Source of the DNA: Actinoplanes subtropicus | GTDB lineage: Bacteria; Actinomycetota; Actinomycetes; Mycobacteriales; Micromonosporaceae | Assembly: GCF_000721705.1 (NCBI RefSeq) | Contig: NZ_JOJL01000003.1 | Location: 1-64,000, forward strand | DNA: 64,000 bases | Direction of reading: 5' to 3' | Part shown: positions 16,601 through 23,250 of the stretch, piece by piece | How positions within the stretch are numbered: position 1 is the first letter of the stretch | How the letters are laid out: each line of letters starts with the position of its first letter | The notes under the pieces: model-generated | Told to the model about the DNA's origin: nothing | Seen by the model: the letters and a program-made list of their open reading frames with translations, nothing else | The model's database searches: none | Program-made: the position numbers and the translations under genes

Positions 16601-18618
16601 CGGCTCAGCCCGCGGCCCGAGACGAACCGCTGGTGCACCTCGGCGAGCTGGGCGAGCAGGCGTTTCGGTTCCCGCGCGTACGCGTCGGGCACGGTCACCC
16701 GATGACCGGCCAGCTCGCGGGTCAGCGCGGCCAGCTCGGCGAGCAGCGCCTCGGTCGCCGTCACGTGGTCGCCCCAGACCGAGCGCCAGTGCGGATCGTT
16801 GAGCAGCCGGCCCAGCCGGTCGGTCCACGCGCCCTCGCGGCGGCGCAGCCAGGACAGCGCGTCGCGCAGGTCTTTCCGCACCGCGGGCAGGTCGGCCGCG
16901 CGTACGGCCGCGAGATCTAGTCCTTGGGTCGCGGCGCGCGACACCCGCTCGCCGAGCGACGCCCGCTCGGCCCGGGTTTCCGCCGCCTCGGCGGCCTCCG
17001 GCAGATCGCCGGTCTCCGGCAGCCGGCGCAGCGCCGCGGCCCGGTCCTCCGGGGTCAGCCGGTGCGACAGCGCCAGCAGCGCGCCGAACTCGTCGGCGGT
17101 CAGCGGCGGCGCGGCCGACACCGGATCCGGGATGCCGCTCTGCGCCGAGGCGCGTTCCCGCAGCCAGGCGCCCACCTCGACGGGTGTCTGCGGAACGCCG
17201 TCGATCGGGTAGGTGACCGCTTCGTTCTCGGCGATCGCGCGCAGCCCGGCCAGCGCGCTGGCCAGCTCGCGCTCGGCCTCCTCGAGCAGCCCGGTGAGCC
17301 GCTCCACCCGCCGCGCCTCGGCCGGCTGGTCGAGAGTGGCCGCACGGTCGGCCAGCTCGCGCGCGGCCAGCTGGAGCTGCACCAGCTGATCGGTGGTGCG
17401 GCCGAGCACCGCCAGGCAGAGCGACCGGATGCCCTCGGGCAGGCCGTCCCGCAGCACCCGCAACGGATCTTCCTTCTGCGCGACGACCAGCACCCGCTTG
17501 CCGTTCGCCATCAGGTGACAGATCAGGTTGCGGATGGTGTGCGTCTTGCCGGTGCCCGGCGGCCCCTGCACGGCGACGTTGCGGTGCTGGGCGAGGCGGC
17601 GGGCGATCGACTCCTGCGCCTCGTTGGTCGGCAGCGGCATGAGCAGCCGCTCGCCCACCCGCTGCCAGGCCTCCGGCTGGTCGTCGGGCATCCGCAGGCG
17701 GGACGGCTCGTGCGCGACGATCGCGGCGAGCGCGCCGATGCTCGTGGTGTCGCCGGCCAGCAGGCGGTCGCGCAGGCTCTCCAGGAAGCCGCGGAGCAGG
17801 CGCTGCTTGGGCCGGGCGAAGAGGACGCCGACATCCTCGATATGCGGCCGGGTGGTCTCGGCCATCCCGTCGGTGACGACCTTGTCGTAGCCGAGCCGGG
17901 CCAGCGCCCGCTCGAACAGCTCCCGCCGGTCGAGGTCGTTCCAGAGGTCGACCTCGAGCGTGCCGGCCGGGCCGGCCAGGGCCAGCAGCTGGCCCAGGTA
18001 GCGGTCGTCGAGGCCGGTCAGCGCGTCGGTCTGCAGCCGCGACGGGCCGGCCGGCGAGACGGTGACCAGGGAACTGTCCGGTTCGTACTCGATCAGCACC
18101 GGGGTCGCGACCAGCGGGTAGCGGACCCGCTCGCCGTTGATCGTGGTGTTCAGGACGCCGTGGCCCCAGACCAGCTCGGTGGTGGCGGCCGTCATGTCCA
18201 GCTGGTGCATCAGGTCGAACAGCTGGCGGTGCAGCACGCGGGTCTTCTCCGCCTCGCCGGTCGCGTGCGCCCACGGCCGCCAGACCTGATCGCGCCAGGT
18301 CTCGAAGTCGTCCTGCTCGCCCTCCTCCGCCTGCGGCTCGTCGGCCGCGGAGACGTCGCCCCGCAAGCGCCGGCGCAACGCCGCGGGCACCTCGACCGGC
18401 GGCGGCAGATCGGGCAGCCCGACCCGCAGCCACGAGGTACCGTCCGCGGCCGGGCCGGTCTGGCAGGCCGGATGGCCGGGCAGCCGGTCGAGCCGGTGCG
18501 CGTCGGCCGGGACGGTGCGGGCCGGGCGCTCCATCTGGGCGCGGACGGCGAGCAGATAGTCGGCGACCGCGACGGCCCGATCCCGGATCGTCGTGGGCGA
18601 TTCCCCCTGCTCGGACAT
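13669..18618 (-). CDS. SF1 helicase - MTES_1575-type nuclease - arginase-family fusion
   Basis: A 1649-residue fusion in one open frame. Residues about 340-1270 are a UPF1-like SF1 helicase: Walker A GPPGTGKT (352-359), Walker B VVIVDEASQADL (near 1000), GDDQQIGP, YTFQGDERDVVLVSM and RRINVAASRARDQLW. Residues about 1270-1390 are a PD-(D/E)xK nuclease of the MTES_1575 type (YRIDFVL then IECDGDTYHG). The last 255 residues are an arginase/agmatinase-type hydrolase: GGDCG (His ligand replaced by Cys), WFDAHGDLN and HIDLDVLDPS metal motifs. A TAGAAT box 7 bases before the ATG at 18618 fixes the start. Helicase-nuclease proteins of this type occur in defence islands; the arginase tail is very unusual. 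A separate arginase start inside the frame cannot be excluded. Confidence 0.85.
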   Translation of the reverse strand: MSEQGESPTTIRDRAVAVADYLLAVRAQMERPARTVPADAHRLDRLPGHPACQTGPAADGTSWLRVGLPDLPPPVEVPAALRRRLRGDVSAADEPQAEEGEQDDFETWRDQVWRPWAHATGEAEKTRVLHRQLFDLMHQLDMTAATTELVWGHGVLNTTINGERVRYPLVATPVLIEYEPDSSLVTVSPAGPSRLQTDALTGLDDRYLGQLLALAGPAGTLEVDLWNDLDRRELFERALARLGYDKVVTDGMAETTRPHIEDVGVLFARPKQRLLRGFLESLRDRLLAGDTTSIGALAAIVAHEPSRLRMPDDQPEAWQRVGERLLMPLPTNEAQESIARRLAQHRNVAVQGPPGTGKTHTIRNLICHLMANGKRVLVVAQKEDPLRVLRDGLPEGIRSLCLAVLGRTTDQLVQLQLAARELADRAATLDQPAEARRVERLTGLLEEAERELASALAGLRAIAENEAVTYPIDGVPQTPVEVGAWLRERASAQSGIPDPVSAAPPLTADEFGALLALSHRLTPEDRAAALRRLPETGDLPEAAEAAETRAERASLGERVSRAATQGLDLAAVRAADLPAVRKDLRDALSWLRRREGAWTDRLGRLLNDPHWRSVWGDHVTATEALLAELAALTRELAGHRVTVPDAYAREPKRLLAQLAEVHQRFVSGRGLSRLLQAGLFKLADEVRVDGEPLRTAEDVDLVTAWVRRAQARNRLGGHWSEWIDRLGIETPSGDPEIWAGTLLSDAGQSLDWDVRHWPALAERLAVLVPQHDLDLDPASLAAVETLIDEAPAVGEWDALVEQDRAIAERLAPWPRLAEAWSTLAGWDDAVAEVRRLQALRAEVEQYIELRNRLAEEAPEWAAMIEVGQVPAVSGRACLDAWAWRSAQTWFDEVIGSVDPAILAKRVENARDKIRRRTADLVVASAWLEVARSLDDRRKAALADWTTALRKIGKGTGRTAAAWQAHAQRHMESAVEAVPVWVMSVDRAIEQFAGGAHFDVVIVDEASQADLFSLPVLSLAERAVVVGDDQQIGPQLGFVGSVAGLIHSHLGDVPSAEHFDPESSLYDHAVRRSPERILLREHFRCVPQIIEFSSRHYYDGKIMPLRADRPSLAPIRTVFLPDGVRQPLSGFGDVNTAEAFALVAQVAAIVKNPEYGGKTLGVISLLSTSGQAGYLLQLLRDEIGEDEIQARRLRVGDAYTFQGDERDVVLVSMVVSDNDPRVAAFTKREYHRRINVAASRARDQLWIFHSVRAGSLLADDARALLLTYADNAFDLEVREADLGLCESDFERDVFKRLVARGYRPIPQFRIGAYRIDFVLNAPDGRRLAIECDGDTYHGPEQWESDMRRQAVLERVGNCVFVRIRGSIFAREPEVAMWPVWQRIEELAIRPTPRRTVVEIGQWQGSGSATSRRLVAGAAELAAFVPADKRIRVPISDKSSLSENLAMTRAALGERPDVVVGGDCGVEVAPVEAALATHGDGLVVVWFDAHGDLNTVESSPSGAFHGMVLRTLLGSDFPEISPLRTLRPEQVVLAGVRALDPAEKEYVEEAGLAHVEPAGLGTLASVVAGLDAKAVYLHIDLDVLDPSIFAAVGTPEPEGVTPDQLIAAVRELTARFPIAGVGITEYEPDRPEDRAVLARLVPALFSDEPSR

Positions 18619-18625
18619 CTTCCCG

Positions 18626-18631
18626 ATTCTA
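18626..18631 (-). promoter_or_regulatory. -10 box TAGAAT for helicase-arginase gene
   Basis: TAGAAT on the minus strand is 7 bases before the ATG at 18618, giving a leaderless start and ruling against the longer GTG start at 18666. Confidence 0.65.
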
Positions 18632-18719
18632 GAGCGGGCTGTCGCGCGCCGCCGTGGGCGCGGCACGCGCGCCGACCCGGTAAGGTGTCGTCGCCGATCT
18701 TGAGTGAGAGCGTGACCAC

Positions 18720-19646
18720 GTGAGCGAGAACCCGCCCCCCAACCCGGACGACGCGTTCACGCCGCCGCCGTACGGGCAGCCCGCCTATGGGCCTTCGCCC
18801 TACGGCCCGCCGGTAGGCCCGCCGCCCGCCTACGCCCTTCCGTCGCAGTACTACGCCGGCCCCGAGGACCCGCTGGTCAGCAGGGACATCGCCGGCTGGT
18901 GGAACCGCAGCCTCAGCCTGCTCAAGACGGCCTGGCTGCCGCTGCTGCTGGTCTACCTGATCTCGGTGCCCGCGCTGGAGATCCTCATCGCGTGGGCGCA
19001 GGCCGGGGCGTCGAACGACATCGGGCCGGACGCGCAGGAGATCGCCCCGAGCGACCTGCTCCACGTGCTCCTGCGGTTGGGCGTGGCGCTGCTGGTGGGC
19101 GGCCTGCTGAGCACGATGGTCAGCCTGACCGCGCAGGGCATCCTGGTCCAGGCGGCGACCGGCCGCCGGATCTCGATCGGCGCCGCCCTGCGCGACGGGC
19201 TCCGCCGCACCCCGGCCCTGATCGGCTGGGGCATCCCGGTCGGCCTGATGGTCGTCGCGGGCGTCTTCTTCTGCATCCTGCCCGGCCTCTACCTGGGGGC
19301 GGCCTTCACGGTGCTGCCGGCCGTCGTCCTGCTCGAGCGCGGCAACGCCATCTCCCGCTCGTTCCAGTTGCTGCACGCCGACATCGGCGCCGCACTGGGC
19401 CGGATCGTCATCTACTACGGCGTGAGCCTCCTCTTCGCCATCACCCAGGGCATCGTCACCGGCGGCGTGGGCGCCATCGGAACGCCGGTGGTGGCCACGG
19501 TGACCTCGACCGTGCTCGCGACCGTCTTCACGCTGGCCGGTTCGATCGTCGTGGCGCCGATGGTGCTCACCGCCTACGCCGACATGCGGGCCCGGCGCGA
19601 GCCGTTCTCCACCGCCTATCTCAGCCCGGCTCCGCCGGCCGAGTGA
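18720..19646 (+). CDS. Multi-pass membrane protein
   Basis: A 308-residue membrane protein. Residues 1-55 form a Pro/Tyr/Gly-rich cytoplasmic tail; about six hydrophobic segments follow (near 75-92, 115-140, 170-205, 225-250, 260-285). The overall pattern resembles the membrane domain seen with glycerophosphodiester phosphodiesterases and YciC-like proteins: FCILPGLYLGAAFTVLPAVV and LERGNAISRSFQLLHADI are typical blocks. No catalytic motif is present. The GTG start at 18720 lies about 100 bases from the divergent helicase fusion. Its last 26 bases overlap the converging small HTH gene. Confidence 0.78.
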   Translation: MSENPPPNPDDAFTPPPYGQPAYGPSPYGPPVGPPPAYALPSQYYAGPEDPLVSRDIAGWWNRSLSLLKTAWLPLLLVYLISVPALEILIAWAQAGASNDIGPDAQEIAPSDLLHVLLRLGVALLVGGLLSTMVSLTAQGILVQAATGRRISIGAALRDGLRRTPALIGWGIPVGLMVVAGVFFCILPGLYLGAAFTVLPAVVLLERGNAISRSFQLLHADIGAALGRIVIYYGVSLLFAITQGIVTGGVGAIGTPVVATVTSTVLATVFTLAGSIVVAPMVLTAYADMRARREPFSTAYLSPAPPAE

Positions 19647-19872
19647 CGCCTCCGGCGCCGGCCCCGACCAGGTCGGCCTCGCCGCTCGGCGCTCGATAGT
19701 CGGCTATCCACTGCTCGATGTCGTCGACCGCCCAGACCTTGCCCTGAGCCAGGATGGCGACCGGCTCGGGAAAATCCGGGCGGGCCGCCAACTGGTAGAC
19801 CCGCTGGCGACTGACCCCGAGCAGTTCCCGGACCTCGTGAGCGCCGGCCAGGCGCATCGGCTTGCCGTCCAT
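19621..19872 (-). CDS. Small excisionase/AlpA-like HTH DNA-binding protein
   Basis: An 83-residue winged-helix protein of the MerR/excisionase class. Residues 8-55 carry the DNA-binding unit GAHEVRELLGVSRQRVYQLA, a wing around KVWAVDDIEQWIADY, and a Gly/Ala tail. Such proteins act as phage or element excisionases or as small repressors. The ATG at 19872 is 7 bases from a TATAGT box, and a dyad overlaps that box, which suggests autorepression. No integrase gene is nearby, so it is more likely a stand-alone regulator. It lies 75 bases downstream of the SDR gene. Confidence 0.78.
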   Translation of the reverse strand: MDGKPMRLAGAHEVRELLGVSRQRVYQLAARPDFPEPVAILAQGKVWAVDDIEQWIADYRAPSGEADLVGAGAGGVTRPAEPG

Positions 19873-19879
19873 GCACACG

Positions 19880-19897
19880 ACTATAGTCCTACGACTA
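19880..19897 (-). promoter_or_regulatory. HTH gene promoter with dyad operator
   Basis: TATAGT (19885-19880, minus strand) is the -10 box. The inverted repeat TAGTC-CTAC-GACTA at 19884-19897 overlaps it, a natural position for self-repression by the HTH protein. Confidence 0.55.
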
Positions 19898-19947
19898 CTG
19901 GTGCAAGCCCGTCCGACATGCCATTTCGCGACTTTTCCGGTTCCCGG

Positions 19948-20721
19948 TCACGCCTCTTCCGGGTCGCGTCCCACGGCCGATCGCCCGCCGTCGATCGGGA
20001 TGACGGCGCCGGTCACGAAGGCGGCCGATGCGGACAGCAGGAACGCCACCACGTCGGCCACCTCGGCCGGGCGGCCCAGCCGGCCCAGAGGCTGCAACCG
20101 GCGGATCTCCTGCGCGAAGCCGGCCCTCGCGTCGTCGGCCAGCGACGCGAGGTAGGCGTCCGACCGGTCGGTGGCGATCGAACCCAGGGCGACGGCATTC
20201 ACTCGTACGCCCGAAGGTCCGTAATCCACGGCAAGCGCGCGAGTCACGCCCTCGATCGCCGCCTTCGCCGTCGCGTAGGCGAAGGCGCCCCGGACCGCCC
20301 GCTGGGCCTGATGCGACGAGACGTTGACGATCGCGCCCGCCGCGCCCTCGCTCAGGAAATGCCGGACGGCCGCGGCGCAGCCGACCACGACCGGGTCGAG
20401 GTTGCGGCCGATCAGCCCGAGCACCTCCCGGGCCGGCGTCTCGTGCAGCCAGGCGTCCCGGAAGATCGCCGCGTTGTTGACCCACCCCCGCAGCGGCGCG
20501 ACGGCTGCCGCCCGGCCGGCCGCCCGGCTCGCGACCTGGTCGTCCGCGGCGTCGCCGACGACGGGCAGCAGCCGGTCGGCGGCCGGGTGCCCGTCGAGCC
20601 AGGCCAGCGCGCCGGGGTCGTGCTCGACGACCGCGACCACGTCGTCCTGCCCGGCGAGCCGCTCGACGATCGCCCGGCCGATCCCGCGACCGCCACCGGT
20701 CACCACATACGACACCGTCAC
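19948..20721 (-). CDS. SDR-family oxidoreductase
   Basis: A 257-residue classical short-chain dehydrogenase/reductase. The NAD(P) site is TGGGRGIG (residues 8-15), the central NNA (WVNNAAIF), the catalytic Ser region VNVSS, and YATAK supplies Tyr and Lys; IPIDGG ends the fold. It reduces or oxidises a carbonyl/alcohol pair in the cytoplasm; the substrate is unknown. The GTG start overlaps the stop codon of the upstream DUF2795 gene (GTGA), so translation is probably coupled. Confidence 0.88.
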   Translation of the reverse strand: MTVSYVVTGGGRGIGRAIVERLAGQDDVVAVVEHDPGALAWLDGHPAADRLLPVVGDAADDQVASRAAGRAAAVAPLRGWVNNAAIFRDAWLHETPAREVLGLIGRNLDPVVVGCAAAVRHFLSEGAAGAIVNVSSHQAQRAVRGAFAYATAKAAIEGVTRALAVDYGPSGVRVNAVALGSIATDRSDAYLASLADDARAGFAQEIRRLQPLGRLGRPAEVADVVAFLLSASAAFVTGAVIPIDGGRSAVGRDPEEA

Positions 20722-21074
20722 CGGCGGCCCAAGGCCGTCCAGGCCTCGGCGAGATTGTCGAAGACCGTTCCGGCCGGCAACCGGTCGAGGTCGTCGAGCA
20801 CGTCATCCGGCGCGTGCAGGGCCTCGGCGCTGCGCTTGAGCGCCTCCCGGTCCCCGGGCAGCGCCGACCGCCCGATATACCGCCCGAAACGGCTGAACTG
20901 CTCGGACTCGTCGACGTCCAGGAACTCGGTGGTATCCGGCTGGTCCTCGCCGGACGGCTCGGCCAGGTGCCACTCCTCGGCGCGCCCGCCCGGGTTGCCG
21001 CGTACCTCGCCCCGGACCTCGTCGCTCATCTCGTCGTCGATGCGGGCGCCGTGCTTGCTGCTTCCTCGATCCAT
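20718..21074 (-). CDS. DUF2795 protein
   Basis: A 118-residue acidic protein. The N-terminus MDRGSSKHGARIDDEM and AEEWHLAEPSGEDQPD match a motif common in actinobacterial DUF2795 proteins, and residues about 60-115 (FSRFGRYIGRSALPGDREAL then PDDVLDDLDRLPAGTVFDNL) form the small helical DUF2795 domain. The function of the family is unknown; it is soluble, without membrane segment or catalytic motif. The start at 21074 has AGGAG 4 bases upstream. It forms a coupled pair with the SDR gene (4-base GTGA overlap). Confidence 0.82.
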   Translation of the reverse strand: MDRGSSKHGARIDDEMSDEVRGEVRGNPGGRAEEWHLAEPSGEDQPDTTEFLDVDESEQFSRFGRYIGRSALPGDREALKRSAEALHAPDDVLDDLDRLPAGTVFDNLAEAWTALGRR

Positions 21075-21160
21075 GGCTCCTGGCTTTCCCCACACCCACC
21101 ACACAAAACAGCCGCACGCAGTGGCGGGCTGCGTGCGGCCAGGGAAAGCGCGAGAAGAGA

Positions 21161-21829
21161 TCAGGGGAACCGCATGCGGCGCGGCCGGGGGATCACGGGC
21201 GGCGGGAGGGGCAGATCGTCGAGGTGGCTCCAGAGAAGGTGCCCGTTGTCGGTGGACTTGATCTCACCGAGGCAGGCCCGCAACAGTCCCAGCTGCGGCG
21301 CGCCGGCGAAACCGGCGATGACCACCTCGGGCTTCGGCTCGAGCTTCGCGATGGCCGCGCAGATCTTGGCGACCTCGCGCTCGTCGACGGCGTCGAGCGG
21401 GAGGGGCGCCTCGGCCTGGGACCGCCGCCAGGGCGGACCGAAGCGGCGCAGCAACTCCCGGGCGAGCCGGCCGAACGAGCGCCCGACCTCGGCGTCCCGC
21501 ATGGACACCTGGGCGGACTGCCCGTAGCACCACGGCACGACGACGTGCCCATTGATCACGACAAGCTGGTAGACCGACTTGGGAACACTGATGATCTCGG
21601 CGCCCGGAAGCGCGCCGAGGAACAGCACGAGCTCCTCGTACGGGAGCGGCCATCGCGGATTCGCGAGCACTCGTTCCTGGGTCTGCGTCATAGCGGGACG
21701 GGCGTTGACCTCCCGGTCGATAGCGGTGCTCAACGCCTCGGGGACCCGGGTCCACAGTTCGCCGGCGACCTTGTCGCCGAACTGCTCGACCACCCACTCG
21801 CTCGGACCGACCAGAACGTCTGGGCGCAT
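21161..21829 (-). CDS. Protein of unknown function
   Basis: A 222-residue soluble protein I do not recognise. It has Trp- and Pro-rich stretches (RWPLPYEELVLFLGALPGAE, VVPWCYGQSAQVSMRDAEVG), a central helical segment near 130-150 and a C-terminus rich in Pro and Arg. There is no membrane segment, signal peptide or known catalytic signature. The start at 21829 has GGTGGTGG upstream. Its promoter region (21830-22200) contains a 15-bp-arm perfect hairpin and several copies of an ACAGTGA motif, so it may be tightly regulated. Confidence 0.7.
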   Translation of the reverse strand: MRPDVLVGPSEWVVEQFGDKVAGELWTRVPEALSTAIDREVNARPAMTQTQERVLANPRWPLPYEELVLFLGALPGAEIISVPKSVYQLVVINGHVVVPWCYGQSAQVSMRDAEVGRSFGRLARELLRRFGPPWRRSQAEAPLPLDAVDEREVAKICAAIAKLEPKPEVVIAGFAGAPQLGLLRACLGEIKSTDNGHLLWSHLDDLPLPPPVIPRPRRMRFP

Positions 21830-22005
21830 TCGTTACCACCACCGTCCGTGTCGCGGGCGTTACTGCTGGCTTAGAAGAGTTCCACTTCCGGTGATCGACT
21901 GGAAGGGTTCGCCTCCCACATCGCAGAAACGCTCATGAATGAAATACCGCGCGACGATCAAAACTGGGCTACGACGACGGAGCAGCAGGTGGAGACGTTG
22001 CGAAA

Positions 22006-22045
22006 CATGCAACTTGCACGGCGAACCGCACGTGCAAGTTGCATG
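22006..22045. repeat. Perfect inverted repeat, 15-bp arms
   Basis: CATGCAACTTGCACG (22006-22020) and its exact reverse complement (22031-22045) flank a 10-base spacer. It could be a binding site for a dimeric regulator or an RNA hairpin; no U-run follows. Confidence 0.9.
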
Positions 22046-22071
22046 CCGGCCTCGCTATTCCACGTGCCTAC

Positions 22072-22132
22072 ACAGTGAATCACTGTCATATTTCAACGCG
22101 GTGACCACTGTGCAAACATCCACTCACAGTGA
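22072..22132. promoter_or_regulatory. Cluster of ACAGTGA/TCACTGT sites
   Basis: A 15-bp palindrome ACAGTGA-A-TCACTGT lies at 22072-22086. A second pair, CACTGTG (22106-22112) and CACAGTG (22125-22131), repeats the motif in inverted order with a 12-base gap. The spacing suggests cooperative binding by one regulator. Confidence 0.55.
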
Positions 22133-22385
22133 CGGCGATCAGTGCCCCGACCAGCACCTGGGGAACATCAACCAGACCAACCCCAAGATTGCGTACGGCC
22201 GGCCTCGAGCCCCCAAGGTCCACTCTGGCCGGAGGCCCCCGCGCCAGGCGCGCATCCCCCGCCGGTCCGCCGCCAAGCCCCGAACCGCCCGGCTGTCGGA
22301 TATCCGTCACTAGCCCCGCACGGACCCACCCGACACGGGATTTGCCGCTTGGGCCGGTTTACTCATATCGGACTTGCCGCGGGGA

Positions 22386-22700
22386 TCAGCCGCCGGCGCG
22401 GATGCTGTCGAAGGCGTCGGCCCGGCGCTGGTCGGTGGCCGCGTAGCCCGCCGCGGTGACGCGCAGCAGCGCCGCGGTGTCGTGCAGGGAGTCGGCGGCC
22501 GAGCCGAGGCCGTCGACCATGACATCCTGCAGCTCGGCGAGCATCGCCGGGACCATCGAACACAATCTGCCGTACGCGTCGGCGCCCGGGCGTACCACTC
22601 GGCCGGCGTCCTGCGCGGTCGCCACCTCGTCGCCGACGGCCGAGACCGTCGCGGCGTGCGTCATCAGGTCGGGGTGCCGGACGCTCACCTGCGGAAGCAT
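22386..22700 (-). CDS. EspC-like (type VII secretion-associated) small protein
   Basis: A 104-residue mostly helical protein. The start MLPQVSVRHPDLMTHA, the two long helices (about 15-45 and 50-95) and the C-terminal YAATDQRRADAF match the EspC/ESX-associated family, whose YxxxD-type motif is the usual type VII secretion signal. It may be exported by an ESX system, but no ESX machinery is in this window. Its ATG overlaps the stop of the YbaB-like gene (TGATG), so the two are translated together. Confidence 0.78.
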   Translation of the reverse strand: MLPQVSVRHPDLMTHAATVSAVGDEVATAQDAGRVVRPGADAYGRLCSMVPAMLAELQDVMVDGLGSAADSLHDTAALLRVTAAGYAATDQRRADAFDSIRAGG

Positions 22701-23074
22701 CACGCACCACCCAGCCGGCCGGCGTAGGACGCGAGCACCGCGCGCCCGGTCGGCGAGTCGGCGCCCACCGTCTCGGCCGTCGCGTCGGCGACCGCCGCGG
22801 TGAGCCGGGCCTGCGCCGCCCGCAGCGTCTTCAGGATCGTGCGGGCCGTCTCGGCGGCCGGCCGCTGCCGGGTGCGCTCGTCGAGCTCGAGCCCGACCAG
22901 GTCGCCGGCGGCGCCGACGGTGACCGTGACCAGCCGGTCGTCGCTGCGCGCGCGGGCCGAGAGGCGGGACAGCCGGGCCGACAGCTCCCGGGCCCGCGCG
23001 GCCCGCTCGTCGATGCCGGCCTGCCAGTCGTCGATCATCCGCTCGGCCGCTTCGAAGTCTCGCCCGTCGAGCAT
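22700..23074 (-). CDS. YbaB/EbfC-family DNA-binding protein
   Basis: A 124-residue protein of the YbaB/EbfC nucleoid-associated fold: an N-terminal helix (about 5-40), a three-strand sheet (VTVTVGAAGDLVGLELDE) and a C-terminal helix. Actinobacteria often pair such genes with EspC-like or WXG100-type genes, as here. The start at 23074 has GGAGGGCGG upstream. Binding DNA is known for the family; a link to secretion is inference from context only. Confidence 0.8.
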   Translation of the reverse strand: MLDGRDFEAAERMIDDWQAGIDERAARARELSARLSRLSARARSDDRLVTVTVGAAGDLVGLELDERTRQRPAAETARTILKTLRAAQARLTAAVADATAETVGADSPTGRAVLASYAGRLGGA

Positions 23075-23238
23075 GGCCGCCCTCCATCCAGAGTGACGAG
23101 TTCGACACACAGGGTAGTCCCGCCTGGCAAATCCCCGGCGGCCGCGGGATGGCTCGTCCGGACGACCCCACCGCGCCGCGGCGGCCGCTTGATTACCCGA
23201 CCGCGCCGTGGCGGCCGGAAAGTGTCGGAGGCCCGCGC

Positions 23239-23244
23239 TACGGT
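23239..23244 (+). promoter_or_regulatory. -10 box TACGGT for SF1 ATPase gene
   Basis: TACGGT is 6 bases before the ATG at 23251. It favours this start over the upstream ATG at 23149. Confidence 0.6.
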
Positions 23245-23250
23245 GCCCCG

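Larger units (their letters stand above)
21830..22385. other. A+T-richer intergenic regulatory region
   Basis: About 555 bases without a convincing gene, between the unknown gene (minus) and the EspC-like gene (minus). It holds the 22006-22045 hairpin and three CACAGTGA-type half-sites. Reading frames exist on both strands but have poor codon bias and basic, low-complexity products. Confidence 0.6.

Noticed and set aside
21939..22313. A 124-codon plus-strand frame
   Set aside because: It crosses two inverted repeats, has poor codon bias and encodes a basic protein without family features.
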